Source: an uncultured Nioella sp.
GTDB taxonomy: Bacteria; Pseudomonadota; Alphaproteobacteria; Rhodobacterales; Rhodobacteraceae
DNA length: 64,000 nucleotides
Reading direction: 5' to 3'
Assembly: GCA_947495575.1 (NCBI GenBank)
Contig: CANLZL010000001.1
Span: 62,001 to 126,000 of the forward strand
The position numbers and the translations under genes were made by a program. Positions 17,080 through 25,371 of this stretch are shown piece by piece (the first letter of the stretch is position 1; every line of letters begins with the position of its first letter). The notes below the pieces were generated by a model, which was not told the DNA's origin, did no database searches, and was given only the letters and a program-made list of their open reading frames with translations.

Positions 17080-17268
17080 TTAGCCTTCGATGACTTTCAC
17101 AGCCTCTGCCGCCACGCGCAGTTCTTCAGCGATTTCTAGCGCTTCTTCAGGGTCGAAATCCATTGGCAGGTCAATACCGTTCCCAACGATATAAATCCGC
17201 ACCATACCTTGGTCCGTTGGACCGATCTGCAGATCAGCAGTGATATCGCTGTCGCTGTTGATACCCAT
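17080..17268 (-). CDS. small conserved Rhodobacterales protein (DUF6324-like)
   Basis: 62 aa from the ATG at 17268, which has GAGGGA seven bases upstream. Residues run MGINSDSDITADLQIG...TDQGMVRIYI, then a short acidic helix (DPEEALEIAEELRVAAEAV). I recall this arrangement, MGI(N)S(D/E)SDI plus IGPTDQGMVR, as the DUF6324 family of unknown function in Rhodobacterales. There is no signal peptide or membrane helix. An upstream in-frame extension to 17316 is unlikely. Confidence 0.75.
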   Translation of the reverse strand: MGINSDSDITADLQIGPTDQGMVRIYIVGNGIDLPMDFDPEEALEIAEELRVAAEAVKVIEG

Positions 17269-17411
17269 GAAATTCCCTCGCGGATCGCCAATGTCTCGCC
17301 ACCAAACCGGGGCCATTAGCTGCTACCTGTGTCGGCGAATTGACTCAAGTACCAAGAACTTGCTAAAAGCAAGTATATTTGGCCGACCCTGCGCACTTAA
17401 TTGGAAAAGCG

Positions 17412-18320
17412 ATGGACGTAATCGACAGAATTCGGCGGTTCAATCGGAATCATACACAACGCCTTGGTCTGATGCGGCAACGGTTTCTTGAGGCGGGGTT
17501 AAGCTACGTCGAGGCGCGCGTACTTTTTGAACTGGCTGAGAAGCGGGATTGGACGGCCCGGGCGCTCGCCGCTCATTTGGCGCTGAACGAGGGCTATTTC
17601 AGTCGCCTAGTCGGGCGTCTGAATTCGCATGGTTTTGTAAAAAAAGAACAGTCGATGCGTGACGGCAGGGTGCATGTCCTTTCTCTGACGCAAAATGGTC
17701 AAGAGGCTGCCAACCACCTGATTGCCCATGCTCGCGACCAAATCGAAGGGTGGCTTGCCCCGTTGACAGATGCGCAAGCGCATGGGGTTGCTTCAAAGAT
17801 GGATGCGATTGATCAAGCCCTGTCCGGACCCGCGCCAGCGGTGATCTTGCGGGACATGTCGACCGGGGATGCGGGTTGGCTGATCCAACAACATGCAGAA
17901 TGTTACGCAGAAAGCGACGGGTTCGACGCGAGTTTTGAGGCTCTTGTAGCCGAAATCCTTTCGGGCTTCTTACGGGGCCATGACACGTCCAGGGAACGTG
18001 GCTGGATTGCTTGCAGGGGGGCAGAGCGACTTGGGTCGATCTTTTGCGTCAAAGGTGATTCTGCGGATATCGCCAAACTGAGATTGTTTTTTCTGGTGCC
18101 AGCAGCGCGCGGGTTGGGCCTTGGCCAAACGCTTTTGACACAATGCATCGATTTTGCGCGCAGGGCAGGCTATCGGCATCTGGTTCTCGGGACGCATGCC
18201 AGCCACGAAGCAGCCTGCCGTCTCTATAAGAAACAGGGGTTTCAGATGATCGACAGCTACCCTGTCATAGCTTTTGGCCAAACAATGGAAGAACAGCACT
18301 GGAAGCTTGATTTGGTGTAA
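17412..18320 (+). CDS. MarR-family regulator fused to GNAT acetyltransferase
   Basis: 302 aa from the ATG at 17412. Residues 1-140 are a MarR winged helix (LSYVEARVLFELAEKRDWTARALAAHLALNEGYFSRLVGRLNSHGFV, then RDGRVHVLSLTQNGQEAA). Residues 150-302 are a GNAT domain with the acetyl-CoA loop LRLFFLVPAARGLGLGQTLL and LVLGTHASHEAACRLYKKQGF. Fused MarR-GNAT proteins are known in bacteria and are thought to couple DNA binding with acylation or acyl-CoA sensing. The target is unknown. It precedes tRNA-His by 48 bases. Confidence 0.9.
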   Translation: MDVIDRIRRFNRNHTQRLGLMRQRFLEAGLSYVEARVLFELAEKRDWTARALAAHLALNEGYFSRLVGRLNSHGFVKKEQSMRDGRVHVLSLTQNGQEAANHLIAHARDQIEGWLAPLTDAQAHGVASKMDAIDQALSGPAPAVILRDMSTGDAGWLIQQHAECYAESDGFDASFEALVAEILSGFLRGHDTSRERGWIACRGAERLGSIFCVKGDSADIAKLRLFFLVPAARGLGLGQTLLTQCIDFARRAGYRHLVLGTHASHEAACRLYKKQGFQMIDSYPVIAFGQTMEEQHWKLDLV

Positions 18321-18368
18321 CGGAATGACTTGCATTCCGCGTCGGGCGACTGTAATCCAGCCGCCAGT

Positions 18369-18445
18369 GCCGCCTTAGCTCAGTTGGTTAGAGCGCTGGA
18401 TTGTGGATCCAGAGGTCCCCTGTTCAAGCCAGGGAGGCGGTACCA
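18369..18445 (+). tRNA. tRNA-His (GTG anticodon)
   Basis: A 77-base cloverleaf. The acceptor GCCGCCT pairs with AGGCGGT (G1-T72 wobble), the D-arm is GCTC...GAGC, the anticodon arm CTGGA-TTGTGGA-TCCAG has anticodon GTG, and the T-arm CCCTG-TTCAAGC-CAGGG is intact. CCA is encoded. The discriminator is A73 (18442) and the base before G1 is T, so the usual G-1:C73 pair of tRNA-His is absent. This fits the known alphaproteobacterial tRNA-His class with its matching divergent HisRS. Confidence 0.95.
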
Positions 18446-18696
18446 AAAAGTCCCATGACATTTGCAGGATGAGATTGGTCCGGATTTGGATTTGTTTCGG
18501 ACAGATGAAGTTCTGTTTTGGGCGCTGATGGTGCGCCATAGACAGAATCCCCGCGTCGGCGCCATTGTCGCGCTGCTTTTCCAATGTTAACCAAGAAGTA
18601 GCATGCTAACTGGCCTACGCCCAATTAGTCCGCTTTTGAAAGGGCGGGATCGGCAGAATGGCGGAATGTCTTTCGATATCACCTGTGTCAAATGCG
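18446..18696. other. non-coding stretch after tRNA-His
   Basis: About 250 bases without a credible gene: short frames lack ribosome sites and family resemblance. No repeat of the tRNA 3' end was seen here that would mark an integration site. It runs into the decayed genes that follow. Confidence 0.5.
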
Positions 18697-19156
18697 TCAT
18701 CCAAAGCGTATACTGTTTGATCTACAAATTAATCTGCCGAAAGTCCCCGATATCTCCGGGGTACTCATTCGTTTTCTGAACATCAATTCGACGCGCCAAG
18801 TAACGAAAACGGGGAAGAAGAATAGGATCAGCAAAGCCGCAATGTCGCAGATGATGAACGGGACAGCTGCGCGGTAGATATCGGCCATGGTTGTCCCCTT
18901 TGGTGCAACCGCTTTCATCACGAACAACGCCGCGCCGAATGGAGGAGAGGTTGCCCTGGTTTCAATTGCGACCAGGAGCATCGCAGCGAACCAGATCGGA
19001 TCATAAACAAGCTGAGTCACCACAGGCGTAAAGATGGGTCGCGCCAGGTAAGGCAAAGATGAAAGGTGTGAATACCCCGATAGTCACGGCCTAGATCGGC
19101 ATTGCGATGTCTAGGAAGATCACGCCCACGACGGAGAACAGCATGAATGCTGGCGT
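18697..19156 (-). pseudogene. remnant of TRAP transporter large permease (DctM-type) C-terminus
   Basis: On the minus strand, 19056-18697 encodes IFTPVVTQLVYDPIWFAAMLLVAIETRATSPPFG and a further hydrophobic segment ending in FFFPVF, which resembles the last three membrane spans of a TRAP-T DctM subunit. Just upstream in another frame (to about 19156) lies TPAFMLFSVVGVIFLDIAMPI, which continues the same kind of protein but ends in a stop at 19091. The N-terminal three quarters, the DctQ and the DctP partners are missing. This is a truncated, frameshifted remnant. Confidence 0.7.
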
Positions 19157-19629
19157 GACGATTATGACTTCTGTCGAGTGCAGCTTTTCTGACATGCACA
19201 CGGGTTCAACGTCAAAAGCCGCTGCAACCGATCCCCGAATGGCAGAAATGGGATTGGGTCTGGTTGAGGACAGAGGGCTGGAAATCATCGACATTGGCGA
19301 CGCAGAAAGTGCTCGGATGCAAGAGGCCGTGAACAATGTCTTGCCCGAAATTCTGGCGGGACCTGCCGGGGGTTAAGCCGACGGCGAAATCCTTTCGATC
19401 ATGGGGTTCCTGGACGACTTTACCGGGGTCTCTTGGGCAAACACTGCGGTTCTGCATTTCAGTGTTGAGTGTAGCCGGTGTGACTTGTAGGTCGTCCTGT
19501 CTGGGTATCAACCCGGCTAGCAAGCCTAAACTTGTGGGGCAGATCGAACCATGTACAGATTCATGGAATCTCGGAAACCTTAAGTTTACCGGGGGGCGGC
19601 ATCTGGAATAATTCGCGGTCCCGGAATAA
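19157..19629. other. decayed DNA without an intact gene
   Basis: No gene here has a convincing start and family match. A plus-strand frame ending at 19376 reads MAEMGLGLVEDRGLEIIDIGDAESARMQEAVNNVLPEIL near its end. It looks protein-like and faintly resembles the C-terminal helix of TRAP substrate-binding proteins, but the match is too weak to name. The rest looks non-coding. Confidence 0.45.
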
Positions 19630-19911
19630 CCTGAATACGAGAACCACACCTTTACACCGAAGCTGACGAAATCCGGCAGAGAATTGGCGGTCCCTCCAGA
19701 AAAATCGGCCGCTGATGTGTTGTTCGAAAACGGTGTCCACGTTGATTTGAAATGCGCCGGTGGCATTTGTGGGGTCCGCAAATGTGGGCTGGTTTCTGGT
19801 GAGGTTGAGCATCGGGATTTTGTACTGTCCAACGCGCAGCGCGAAACGGCAATGATCACGTGCCAGTCTCGAGCCGCCGAAGAAGGTGGCGTGGTGGAGC
19901 TGGATCTATGA
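19630..19911 (+). pseudogene. remnant of dioxygenase reductase, C-terminal 2Fe-2S ferredoxin domain (VanB type)
   Basis: The frame preceded by a stop at 19627 reads HTFTPKLTKSGRELAVPP...VLFENGVHVDLKCAGGICGVRKCGLVSGEVEHRD...MITCQSRA and ends at TGA 19911. This is the plant-type ferredoxin domain that closes phthalate/vanillate oxygenase reductases. The cluster motif should be C-x4-C-x2-C, but the third cysteine is Arg (CGC where TGC is expected). The FMN and NAD domains are absent. It stops 1 base before the end of the convergent marR gene. Confidence 0.75.
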
Positions 19912-19912
19912 G

Positions 19913-20347
19913 TCAGAGCCCTGCAATTCTTGCCAAACATCTGCGCAGCACAGCTTGTTCTTCGTCCGAGAATTGGGCCATCAACTCTTGGTCAAATGCT
20001 TGCGCCGCTCTGTTCAAGTCCCGAAAAGCGGTCCGCCCTGCGGGCGTTAAAGTCAGGGCTTCGTGGCGACGGTCTGATTCCAATTGCGTGCGTTTCAGAA
20101 ACCGCTTTTTTTCAAGCGCACTTACAGCCCGGCTAACCTTAGTCTTGTGCACACGAGCGCGGTCGCAAATGTCTTTGGCGGTCATCTCTCCATATCGCCC
20201 AAGGTGGAATAATACCCGCCATTCGGTGCGCAGCATCCCGTATTTGTCCTTGTAGTGTGGCTGGAATTCCAAGCTCGAGGCCTCGGCCGCGAGGTTTAGT
20301 AGGTATGGCGTGAAGTCACGCAGATCGAAGTTAGAAATATTAGTCAT
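19913..20347 (-). CDS. MarR-family regulator of the homogentisate operon
   Basis: 144 aa. A typical MarR dimer/winged-helix protein: MLRTEWRVLFHLGRYGEMTAKDICDRARVHKTKVSRAVSALEKKRFL (about residues 38-84) is the recognition region and RRHEALTLTPAGRTAF the wing. It is divergent from hmgA with 70 bases between the starts, and that interval contains inverted repeats. By position it should control hmgA-maiA-fahA in response to an aromatic intermediate such as homogentisate, which is inference from context. Confidence 0.88.
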   Translation of the reverse strand: MTNISNFDLRDFTPYLLNLAAEASSLEFQPHYKDKYGMLRTEWRVLFHLGRYGEMTAKDICDRARVHKTKVSRAVSALEKKRFLKRTQLESDRRHEALTLTPAGRTAFRDLNRAAQAFDQELMAQFSDEEQAVLRRCLARIAGL

Positions 20348-20350
20348 AAA

Positions 20351-20387
20351 TGTAACTTTATGTCTTGTTAGTTACAAAAACAACTAA
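20351..20387. promoter_or_regulatory. candidate MarR operator in the marR-hmgA intergenic region
   Basis: Two dyads interleave. TGTAAC (20351-20356) is inverted as GTTACA (20371-20376), and TTAGTT (20368-20373) is inverted as AACTAA (20382-20387, 8-base spacer). The whole 70-base gap between the divergent starts is AT-rich compared with flanking DNA and should hold both promoters. Confidence 0.5.
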
Positions 20388-20417
20388 TATTTCGAAGGTA
20401 ACAGAAAGGGTTTTGAG

Positions 20418-21770
20418 ATGAATGAACTGACAAACATTTCGGGTCTTACCCGTGCCGCAACTGTCACCGGAACAACTGAGGGCTACATGCCTGGTTGGGC
20501 GAACGACTTTGAAACTGAGGCGTTGCCCGGTGCCCTTCCGCAGGGCATGAACTCTCCTCAGCGCGTGAATTACGGGCTTTACGGTGAACAGCTTTCCGGC
20601 ACGGCCTTTACCCAGCCTTTGCCGGAACGGACGTGGTGCTATCGCATCCGTCCCTCTGTTAAACACACACACCGGTTCGAAAAAGTTGACCTGCCCTACT
20701 GGAAAAGTGCTCCGCATGTTGTTGAAGACGTAATCAGCCTTGGCCAATACAGGTGGGACCCGATCGAAACACAGGAAGGCCTGACCTGGCTAACGGGGAT
20801 GCGCACCATCACGACGGCCGGTGATGTGAATACGCAAGTTGGGATGGCCTCACATGTCTACCTTGTTACGGAATCGATGGTCGACAGCTACTTCTTCTCT
20901 GCGGATTCCGAGCTTTTGGTCGTGCCCCAACAAGGCAAACTGCGCTTTGCGACTGAGCTTGGCGTGATTGATATCGAGCCGCAGGAAATCGCAATCCTTC
21001 CCCGCGGTCTTGTCTACCGCGTTGAAGTTCTGGAAGGTCCGTGCCGTGGCTTTGTCTGCGAAAACTATGGCCAGAAATTCAACTTGCCGGATCGCGGACC
21101 AATCGGTGCCAACTGTATGGCTAACCCGCGTGACTTCAAAACGCCGGTGGCGGCCTTTGAGGATCGCGAAACTCCATCGACAGTGACGGCCAAATGGTGT
21201 GGGCAGTTCCACGAAACCAAGATTGGCCACAGTCCGCTTGACGTTGTGGCCTGGCATGGAAACTACGCACCCTGCAAATATGATCTGAAGACATTTTGCC
21301 CGGTTGGCGCGATCCTTTTCGACCACCCCGACCCTTCGATCTTTACGGTTCTGACGGCACCCTCTGGTGCGCCGGGCACCGCAAATATCGACTTTGTTTT
21401 GTTCCGCGAGCGGTGGTTGGTGGCCGAAAATACTTTCCGTCCGCCGTGGTACCACAAGAACGTCATGTCCGAGATGATGGGCAATATTTACGGCCAATAT
21501 GACGCCAAGCTCGAGGGCTTCGTGCCCGGTGGGATCAGCCTGCACAATATGATGCTGCCGCACGGACCCGATCGCGATGCGTTTGAGCAAGCGTCGAACT
21601 CGAACCTTGGCCCGGATAAACTGGATCGCACAATGTCATTCATGTTCGAAACTCGGTTTCCACAGCATTTGACTGAATTCGCCGCAAATGAAGCGCCTCT
21701 GCAGGACGACTACATTGAATGCTGGGCAGATCTGGAGAAGAAGTTTGACGGCACGCCGGGGCTGAAATGA
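20418..21770 (+). CDS. hmgA: homogentisate 1,2-dioxygenase
   Basis: 450 aa, full length for HmgA. It opens with [27 protein letters not shown], characteristic of the family. The C-terminal cupin-like catalytic half includes [29 protein letters not shown], the [20 protein letters not shown] block with metal His and Glu ligands, and [12 protein letters not shown]. It opens the aromatic ring of homogentisate to maleylacetoacetate using Fe(II) and O2, the central step of tyrosine and phenylalanine breakdown. AGAAAGGG precedes the ATG. The stop overlaps the maiA start by ATGA. Confidence 0.97.
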   Translation: MNELTNISGLTRAATVTGTTEGYMPGWANDFETEALPGALPQGMNSPQRVNYGLYGEQLSGTAFTQPLPERTWCYRIRPSVKHTHRFEKVDLPYWKSAPHVVEDVISLGQYRWDPIETQEGLTWLTGMRTITTAGDVNTQVGMASHVYLVTESMVDSYFFSADSELLVVPQQGKLRFATELGVIDIEPQEIAILPRGLVYRVEVLEGPCRGFVCENYGQKFNLPDRGPIGANCMANPRDFKTPVAAFEDRETPSTVTAKWCGQFHETKIGHSPLDVVAWHGNYAPCKYDLKTFCPVGAILFDHPDPSIFTVLTAPSGAPGTANIDFVLFRERWLVAENTFRPPWYHKNVMSEMMGNIYGQYDAKLEGFVPGGISLHNMMLPHGPDRDAFEQASNSNLGPDKLDRTMSFMFETRFPQHLTEFAANEAPLQDDYIECWADLEKKFDGTPGLK

Positions 21771-22396
21771 AGCTCTATAGTTATTGGCGCTCGACCACGT
21801 CCTACCGTGTTCGGGCCGCCCTAAACCTCAAAGGCCAGAGCTATGAAACCGTGCCCATCAATTTGGTCGCGGGGGATCAGGGCGAAGCGGAATACACTGC
21901 CCTGAACCCCAGCAAGGGCGTTCCGGCGCTTGTGCTGGATGATGGAACGGTCCTGACGCAATCCCTGGCGATATTAGACTATCTTGATGAGATTGCCGAA
22001 CCGCGCTTATTGCCGTCTGAGCCTGTCCGGCGCGCCCATGTTCTCGCAGCGGCCCATGCTGTCGCCTTGGACATCCACCCGGTGAACAACCTTCGTGTGG
22101 TCAAATACCTCAAGGCCGAACATGGCATCGATGGGCAGGGCTGGATGCAGCATTGGATGCAACAGGGCTTTGCCGCGGTGGAAGCAATGTTGCCTGAAAA
22201 ATTCGGCTTCGCCTTTGGTGAAGCGCCCGATCTGGCCGACCTCTGCATCACGGCGCAGCTTTATAATGCGCATCGATGGGGTGTCGATCTGACTCCATAT
22301 CCAAAACTTCAACGGATTGAGGCCGCTTGCCTTGCCGTTCCCGAAATCGCGGCCGCCCGGCCGGAAAATCAACCAGACGCGGAAGAGATGAAATGA
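21767..22396 (+). CDS. maiA: maleylacetoacetate isomerase (zeta-class GST)
   Basis: 209 aa. The N-terminal thioredoxin-like domain has the zeta-class active-site motif [11 protein letters not shown] (residues 5-15, catalytic Ser), [30 protein letters not shown] and then the all-helical C-terminal domain ([17 protein letters not shown] is family-typical). It isomerises maleylacetoacetate to fumarylacetoacetate with glutathione. It is coupled by ATGA overlaps to hmgA upstream and fahA downstream. Confidence 0.96.
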   Translation: MKLYSYWRSTTSYRVRAALNLKGQSYETVPINLVAGDQGEAEYTALNPSKGVPALVLDDGTVLTQSLAILDYLDEIAEPRLLPSEPVRRAHVLAAAHAVALDIHPVNNLRVVKYLKAEHGIDGQGWMQHWMQQGFAAVEAMLPEKFGFAFGEAPDLADLCITAQLYNAHRWGVDLTPYPKLQRIEAACLAVPEIAAARPENQPDAEEMK

Positions 22397-23616
22397 CGTT
22401 ACAAAAAAGCTGGGTCGCATCGGCGAATACGCCAAACACACCCTTTCCCCTGAATAACCTGCCATATGGTGTCTTTTCAGTTAGTGGCGGAGCACGCCGG
22501 CTCGGCGTTGCAATTGGGGACCGCATCCTTGATGTGGCTGCCGTTGCAGATGCCCTTCCGGTTGATGCCAGCATCTTGTCTGACCCGCGTGGCTGGAATG
22601 GACTGATGGAATTGGGACAAGCGCAGTGGCAAGCCTTTAGGCGTGCGCTGACCGACCTTCTGAGTGAGGGTGCAGCCGAATGCGCCGACGCATTGGTCGC
22701 CCAATCGGATGCGCAAATGCACATGCCCTATACGGTCACCGAATACACAGATTTCTATGCAGGCAAGAACCATGCGATGAACGTGGGAACCATGTTCCGT
22801 GGCCCTGAAAACGCACTGCCGCCCAACTGGCTGCATATCCCAATTGGTTACAATGGCCGTGCGTCTTCCGTGGTGGTGTCCGGTACGGATATCCGCCGCC
22901 CATGGGGGCAGTTGAAGGGCCCAAATGACGACGCACCCCGTTGGGCTCCGTCGCAGCGGTTTGATATCGAGCTGGAGATGGGGGCCATTGTGGGGCAGCC
23001 GTCAGCTGGTCCGATATCTGTCGATCAGGCAGACGCCAATATCTTTGGCTATGTCTTGCTGAACGACTGGTCCGCCCGTGACATTCAAGCATGGGAATAC
23101 CAACCGCTTGGCCCGTTTCAGGCCAAGGCAACCGCCACGTCAATTTCGCCCTGGATTGTCACAGCCGAGGCACTGGAGCCTTTCCGCTGCAATACACCGG
23201 CACGCGAGAAAGAGTTGCTGCCGCATCTCAGAGACACTGGCCCCATGCTCTACGACATTGACCTTACGGTCACGTTGAACGGGGATCCGATTGCCCAGAC
23301 CAACTATAACGCGATGTATTATTCGGCCGCACAACAATTGGCACATCACACAACATCCGGATGTCCGATGCGGGTGGGTGATTTGCTGGGATCGGGAACA
23401 ATTTCAGGCCCTGAAAAACACAATCGCGGGTCTCTCTTGGAACTCAGTTGGGGTGGAAAAGAACCGTTTAAAACCACTTCAGGCACACGCAGTTTCATCG
23501 AAGACGGCGATACGCTTGGCCTGCACGGGGCAGCCAAAGCTGACGGCTACATAATCGGATTTGGCGATTGCATGGGCACTATTTTGCCTGCGCTGGACGA
23601 CCCTTTCAAAGGATAA
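22393..23616 (+). CDS. fahA: fumarylacetoacetase
   Basis: 407 aa from the ATG at 22393, which overlaps the maiA stop. The N-terminal FAH domain is about residues 1-100. The catalytic domain has YTDFYAGKNHAMNVGTMFRG, PIGYNGRASSVVVSGTDIRRP, FDIELEMGAIVG and NDWSARDIQAWEYQPLGPF, holding the metal ligands Asp/Glu and the catalytic His. It hydrolyses fumarylacetoacetate to fumarate and acetoacetate, completing the homogentisate route. The next gene downstream is a decayed hydrolase. Confidence 0.96.
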   Translation: MTLQKSWVASANTPNTPFPLNNLPYGVFSVSGGARRLGVAIGDRILDVAAVADALPVDASILSDPRGWNGLMELGQAQWQAFRRALTDLLSEGAAECADALVAQSDAQMHMPYTVTEYTDFYAGKNHAMNVGTMFRGPENALPPNWLHIPIGYNGRASSVVVSGTDIRRPWGQLKGPNDDAPRWAPSQRFDIELEMGAIVGQPSAGPISVDQADANIFGYVLLNDWSARDIQAWEYQPLGPFQAKATATSISPWIVTAEALEPFRCNTPAREKELLPHLRDTGPMLYDIDLTVTLNGDPIAQTNYNAMYYSAAQQLAHHTTSGCPMRVGDLLGSGTISGPEKHNRGSLLELSWGGKEPFKTTSGTRSFIEDGDTLGLHGAAKADGYIIGFGDCMGTILPALDDPFKG

Positions 23617-23621
23617 TCACA

Positions 23622-24111
23622 ATGACCAAAGCATTCGCATCACAAGGTGACATGACCGAAATGAACATATTGTTCGAAGAGGTCGGAGATGGTCTTTGGG
23701 CTTTACCGCAGAACGGGATCGCAACCCTGGCGTGATTATCGAGGCGCAAGCCACCCCGCGCTTGGCCAACAAGATGATCGAAAAGGTCCGTGAAGTCACT
23801 GACAAGCCAATCACCCATGTTGCGCTGACACACTACCACGCTGCCCGTGTGTTGGGGGCATCTGCCTTCGGCGCGCGGTGCAAATCCTGATGTTGAATGC
23901 AACGTGCACCATGGTTGCAAAATGCGGATAAGAAATTTGCGACAGTGAGTTCCAGCGCTTTCCGCGTTTGCTTGAAGGCAATGAAAGCATCCCCGGCCCA
24001 ACCTGGTCCACAACCACATTCTCTGATGAGATGACGGTTTTTCCAGGCAATCGAAAAATCGTGTTGAAGCATCTTGGACGGACACATACCGTAGGCAATA
24101 TCATGGAATAA
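23622..24111 (+). pseudogene. frameshifted MBL-fold metallo-hydrolase remnant
   Basis: Starting at ATG 23622, the first frame gives MTEMNILFEEVGDGLWAL and soon hits a stop. A shift to another frame continues GFTAERDRNPGVIIEAQATPRLANKM...KPITHVALTHYHAARVLGASAFG. After further shifts, EFQRFPRLLEGNESIPGPTW, TTFSDEMTVFPGNRKI and HLGRTHTVGNI follow, ending at TAA 24111. The order matches a metallo-beta-lactamase-fold hydrolase with part of the HxHxDH site lost (THYHAA). At least two frameshifts and an internal deletion make it non-functional. It begins 5 bases after fahA, so it was probably once the last gene of that operon. Confidence 0.8.
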
Positions 24112-24210
24112 CACTCTGCCTGTTATTGCGGTGACTGTCATTTCAACGATTGGGGCGGCACTTCCGCTTGACCGTAGCAAGAAAGGGACCTCCGTTTTAG
24201 TTCTGAATGC

Positions 24211-24495
24211 CCATTCCTGCGCTTTGATAACGAAGCTGGAAATCGTTACCTTCGTGTCCGGATAAATGGCGTTGCCACTGTGCATGATGACCACCCGCTG
24301 AAGTCCGAATTTGCCGGGGCCAAGCGGATTGTCGAGGTGAAAGCGAAATACATCTACCTCAATTGTCCGCGCTATATCCCGGAAATGACCATGGTGGAAC
24401 AATCTGCCCATATCCCCGAAGTTGGCAAAGGGCAGCCAGTGCCAGGATGGAAGATGAGGCCCGGAATCCAACAAGCGCTTGAGGGGGCAGAGTAG
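24211..24495 (+). pseudogene. C-terminal fragment of a pyridoxamine 5'-phosphate oxidase-family protein
   Basis: An open frame without a start reads FLRFDNEAGNRYLRVRING, then HDDHPLKSEFAGAKRIVEVK and YIYLNCPRYIPEMTMVE, ending at TAG 24495. The NCPRY(I) motif and the order of blocks are those of FMN-binding split-barrel proteins of the PNPOx-like family. The N-terminal half of the barrel is missing. The bases between this and the upstream remnant (24112-24210) show no recognisable coding. Confidence 0.65.
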
Positions 24496-24544
24496 CAGGT
24501 TTCTGATGGGCGCAGCGGTTGGCGAGCGCCCATCCGCGCCGGTT

Positions 24545-25270
24545 TTATATGCGGTGTCTAATGTCGAAGTGATGCATGTCGTCGAAGTGACAAAACTCGA
24601 TGGGACCGAGTTCGATGTCGCTCAACCTGTCGGCATTTTTTTCAAACAGCTCATTCGACTGCTGAATGACTGACTGCGCCTCCGCCGATGAGAGCCAGCG
24701 CAGTAAATAACCAAGGGTTACGTGAAAGAAATACCCGTCAAAATCAGATGGGTGCATTCTCAGATTATCCCTCAACACTTTGCGGACTTGCCGTAACGAA
24801 GCCTCCTCAGCATCATCCGCACCCACGACCGTAAAGCTATGCCCAGCAAAGAGATCGGTGGCCCTGACACGGTGCCCCCTTGGAAAGCGAACCCCCTTGA
24901 TCCTTGCCTGCATTATTTCGGAAATCTCTGCCCTGCATTGCCCGTCATCAACATCTTGCGGCCAACCGTCCTGCGCCGGATCGAGCGTGGAAATTCCTTG
25001 AAAAACAGTCATGTGGAAGCTGGATGGCGGCAGGAACGTGAAGGCCTCGGCGTAAGGGCCGGCCTGTAACTCAGTCTGGATTTGAACCATTGCTGCATGG
25101 GCCGGCGACGTTGGGTCGATATGACAAAGAAACGTGTTTCCTAGGAAGGGGAGAACCGTTCCGTCTGGTGCGAATTTGCCGCCTCCATCGTATGGCGTGA
25201 TGGCAGGTGGCTGTGGTTGGTCAATGAGTTGCCCGGTAAGGTAGGCCAGAGGATCGGATCGAAGCGACAT
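24545..25270 (-). CDS. DUF1868-type 2H phosphoesterase-fold protein
   Basis: 241 aa. KFAPDGTVLPFLGNTFLCHI, LPPSSFHMTVFQG (about residues 80-92) and YFFHVTLGYLLRW (about 182-194) are the DUF1868 landmarks. The two H-x-T motifs (HMT, HVT) are the catalytic pair of the 2H phosphoesterase superfamily, whose members cleave 2',3'-cyclic nucleotides or related RNA ends. The natural substrate of DUF1868 proteins is not established. It has no operon partner: upstream is the ALDH operon and downstream are pseudogenes. Confidence 0.85.
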   Translation of the reverse strand: MSLRSDPLAYLTGQLIDQPQPPAITPYDGGGKFAPDGTVLPFLGNTFLCHIDPTSPAHAAMVQIQTELQAGPYAEAFTFLPPSSFHMTVFQGISTLDPAQDGWPQDVDDGQCRAEISEIMQARIKGVRFPRGHRVRATDLFAGHSFTVVGADDAEEASLRQVRKVLRDNLRMHPSDFDGYFFHVTLGYLLRWLSSAEAQSVIQQSNELFEKNADRLSDIELGPIEFCHFDDMHHFDIRHRI

Positions 25271-25371
25271 TGAATGCGGGTCCGTTTACATGAAAATTTG
25301 GCCCGATCCCGCATGTTTTTTCAACCCTTTGCAAGGGAAAACCGGGCGCATGTTCAAGCGCCCGGAAGGGT

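Noticed and set aside
18446-19912. tRNA-His as the attachment site of an integrated element
   Set aside because: No integrase gene and no direct repeat of the tRNA 3' end was found downstream, so integration is possible history but not supported.
19212-19940. 242-codon minus-strand open frame
   Set aside because: It covers the decayed region and the end of marR in the wrong frame. The plus-strand ferredoxin remnant explains the coding signal.
23696-23890. Independent small gene of 64 codons
   Set aside because: It is the middle, frameshifted part of the MBL-fold pseudogene.
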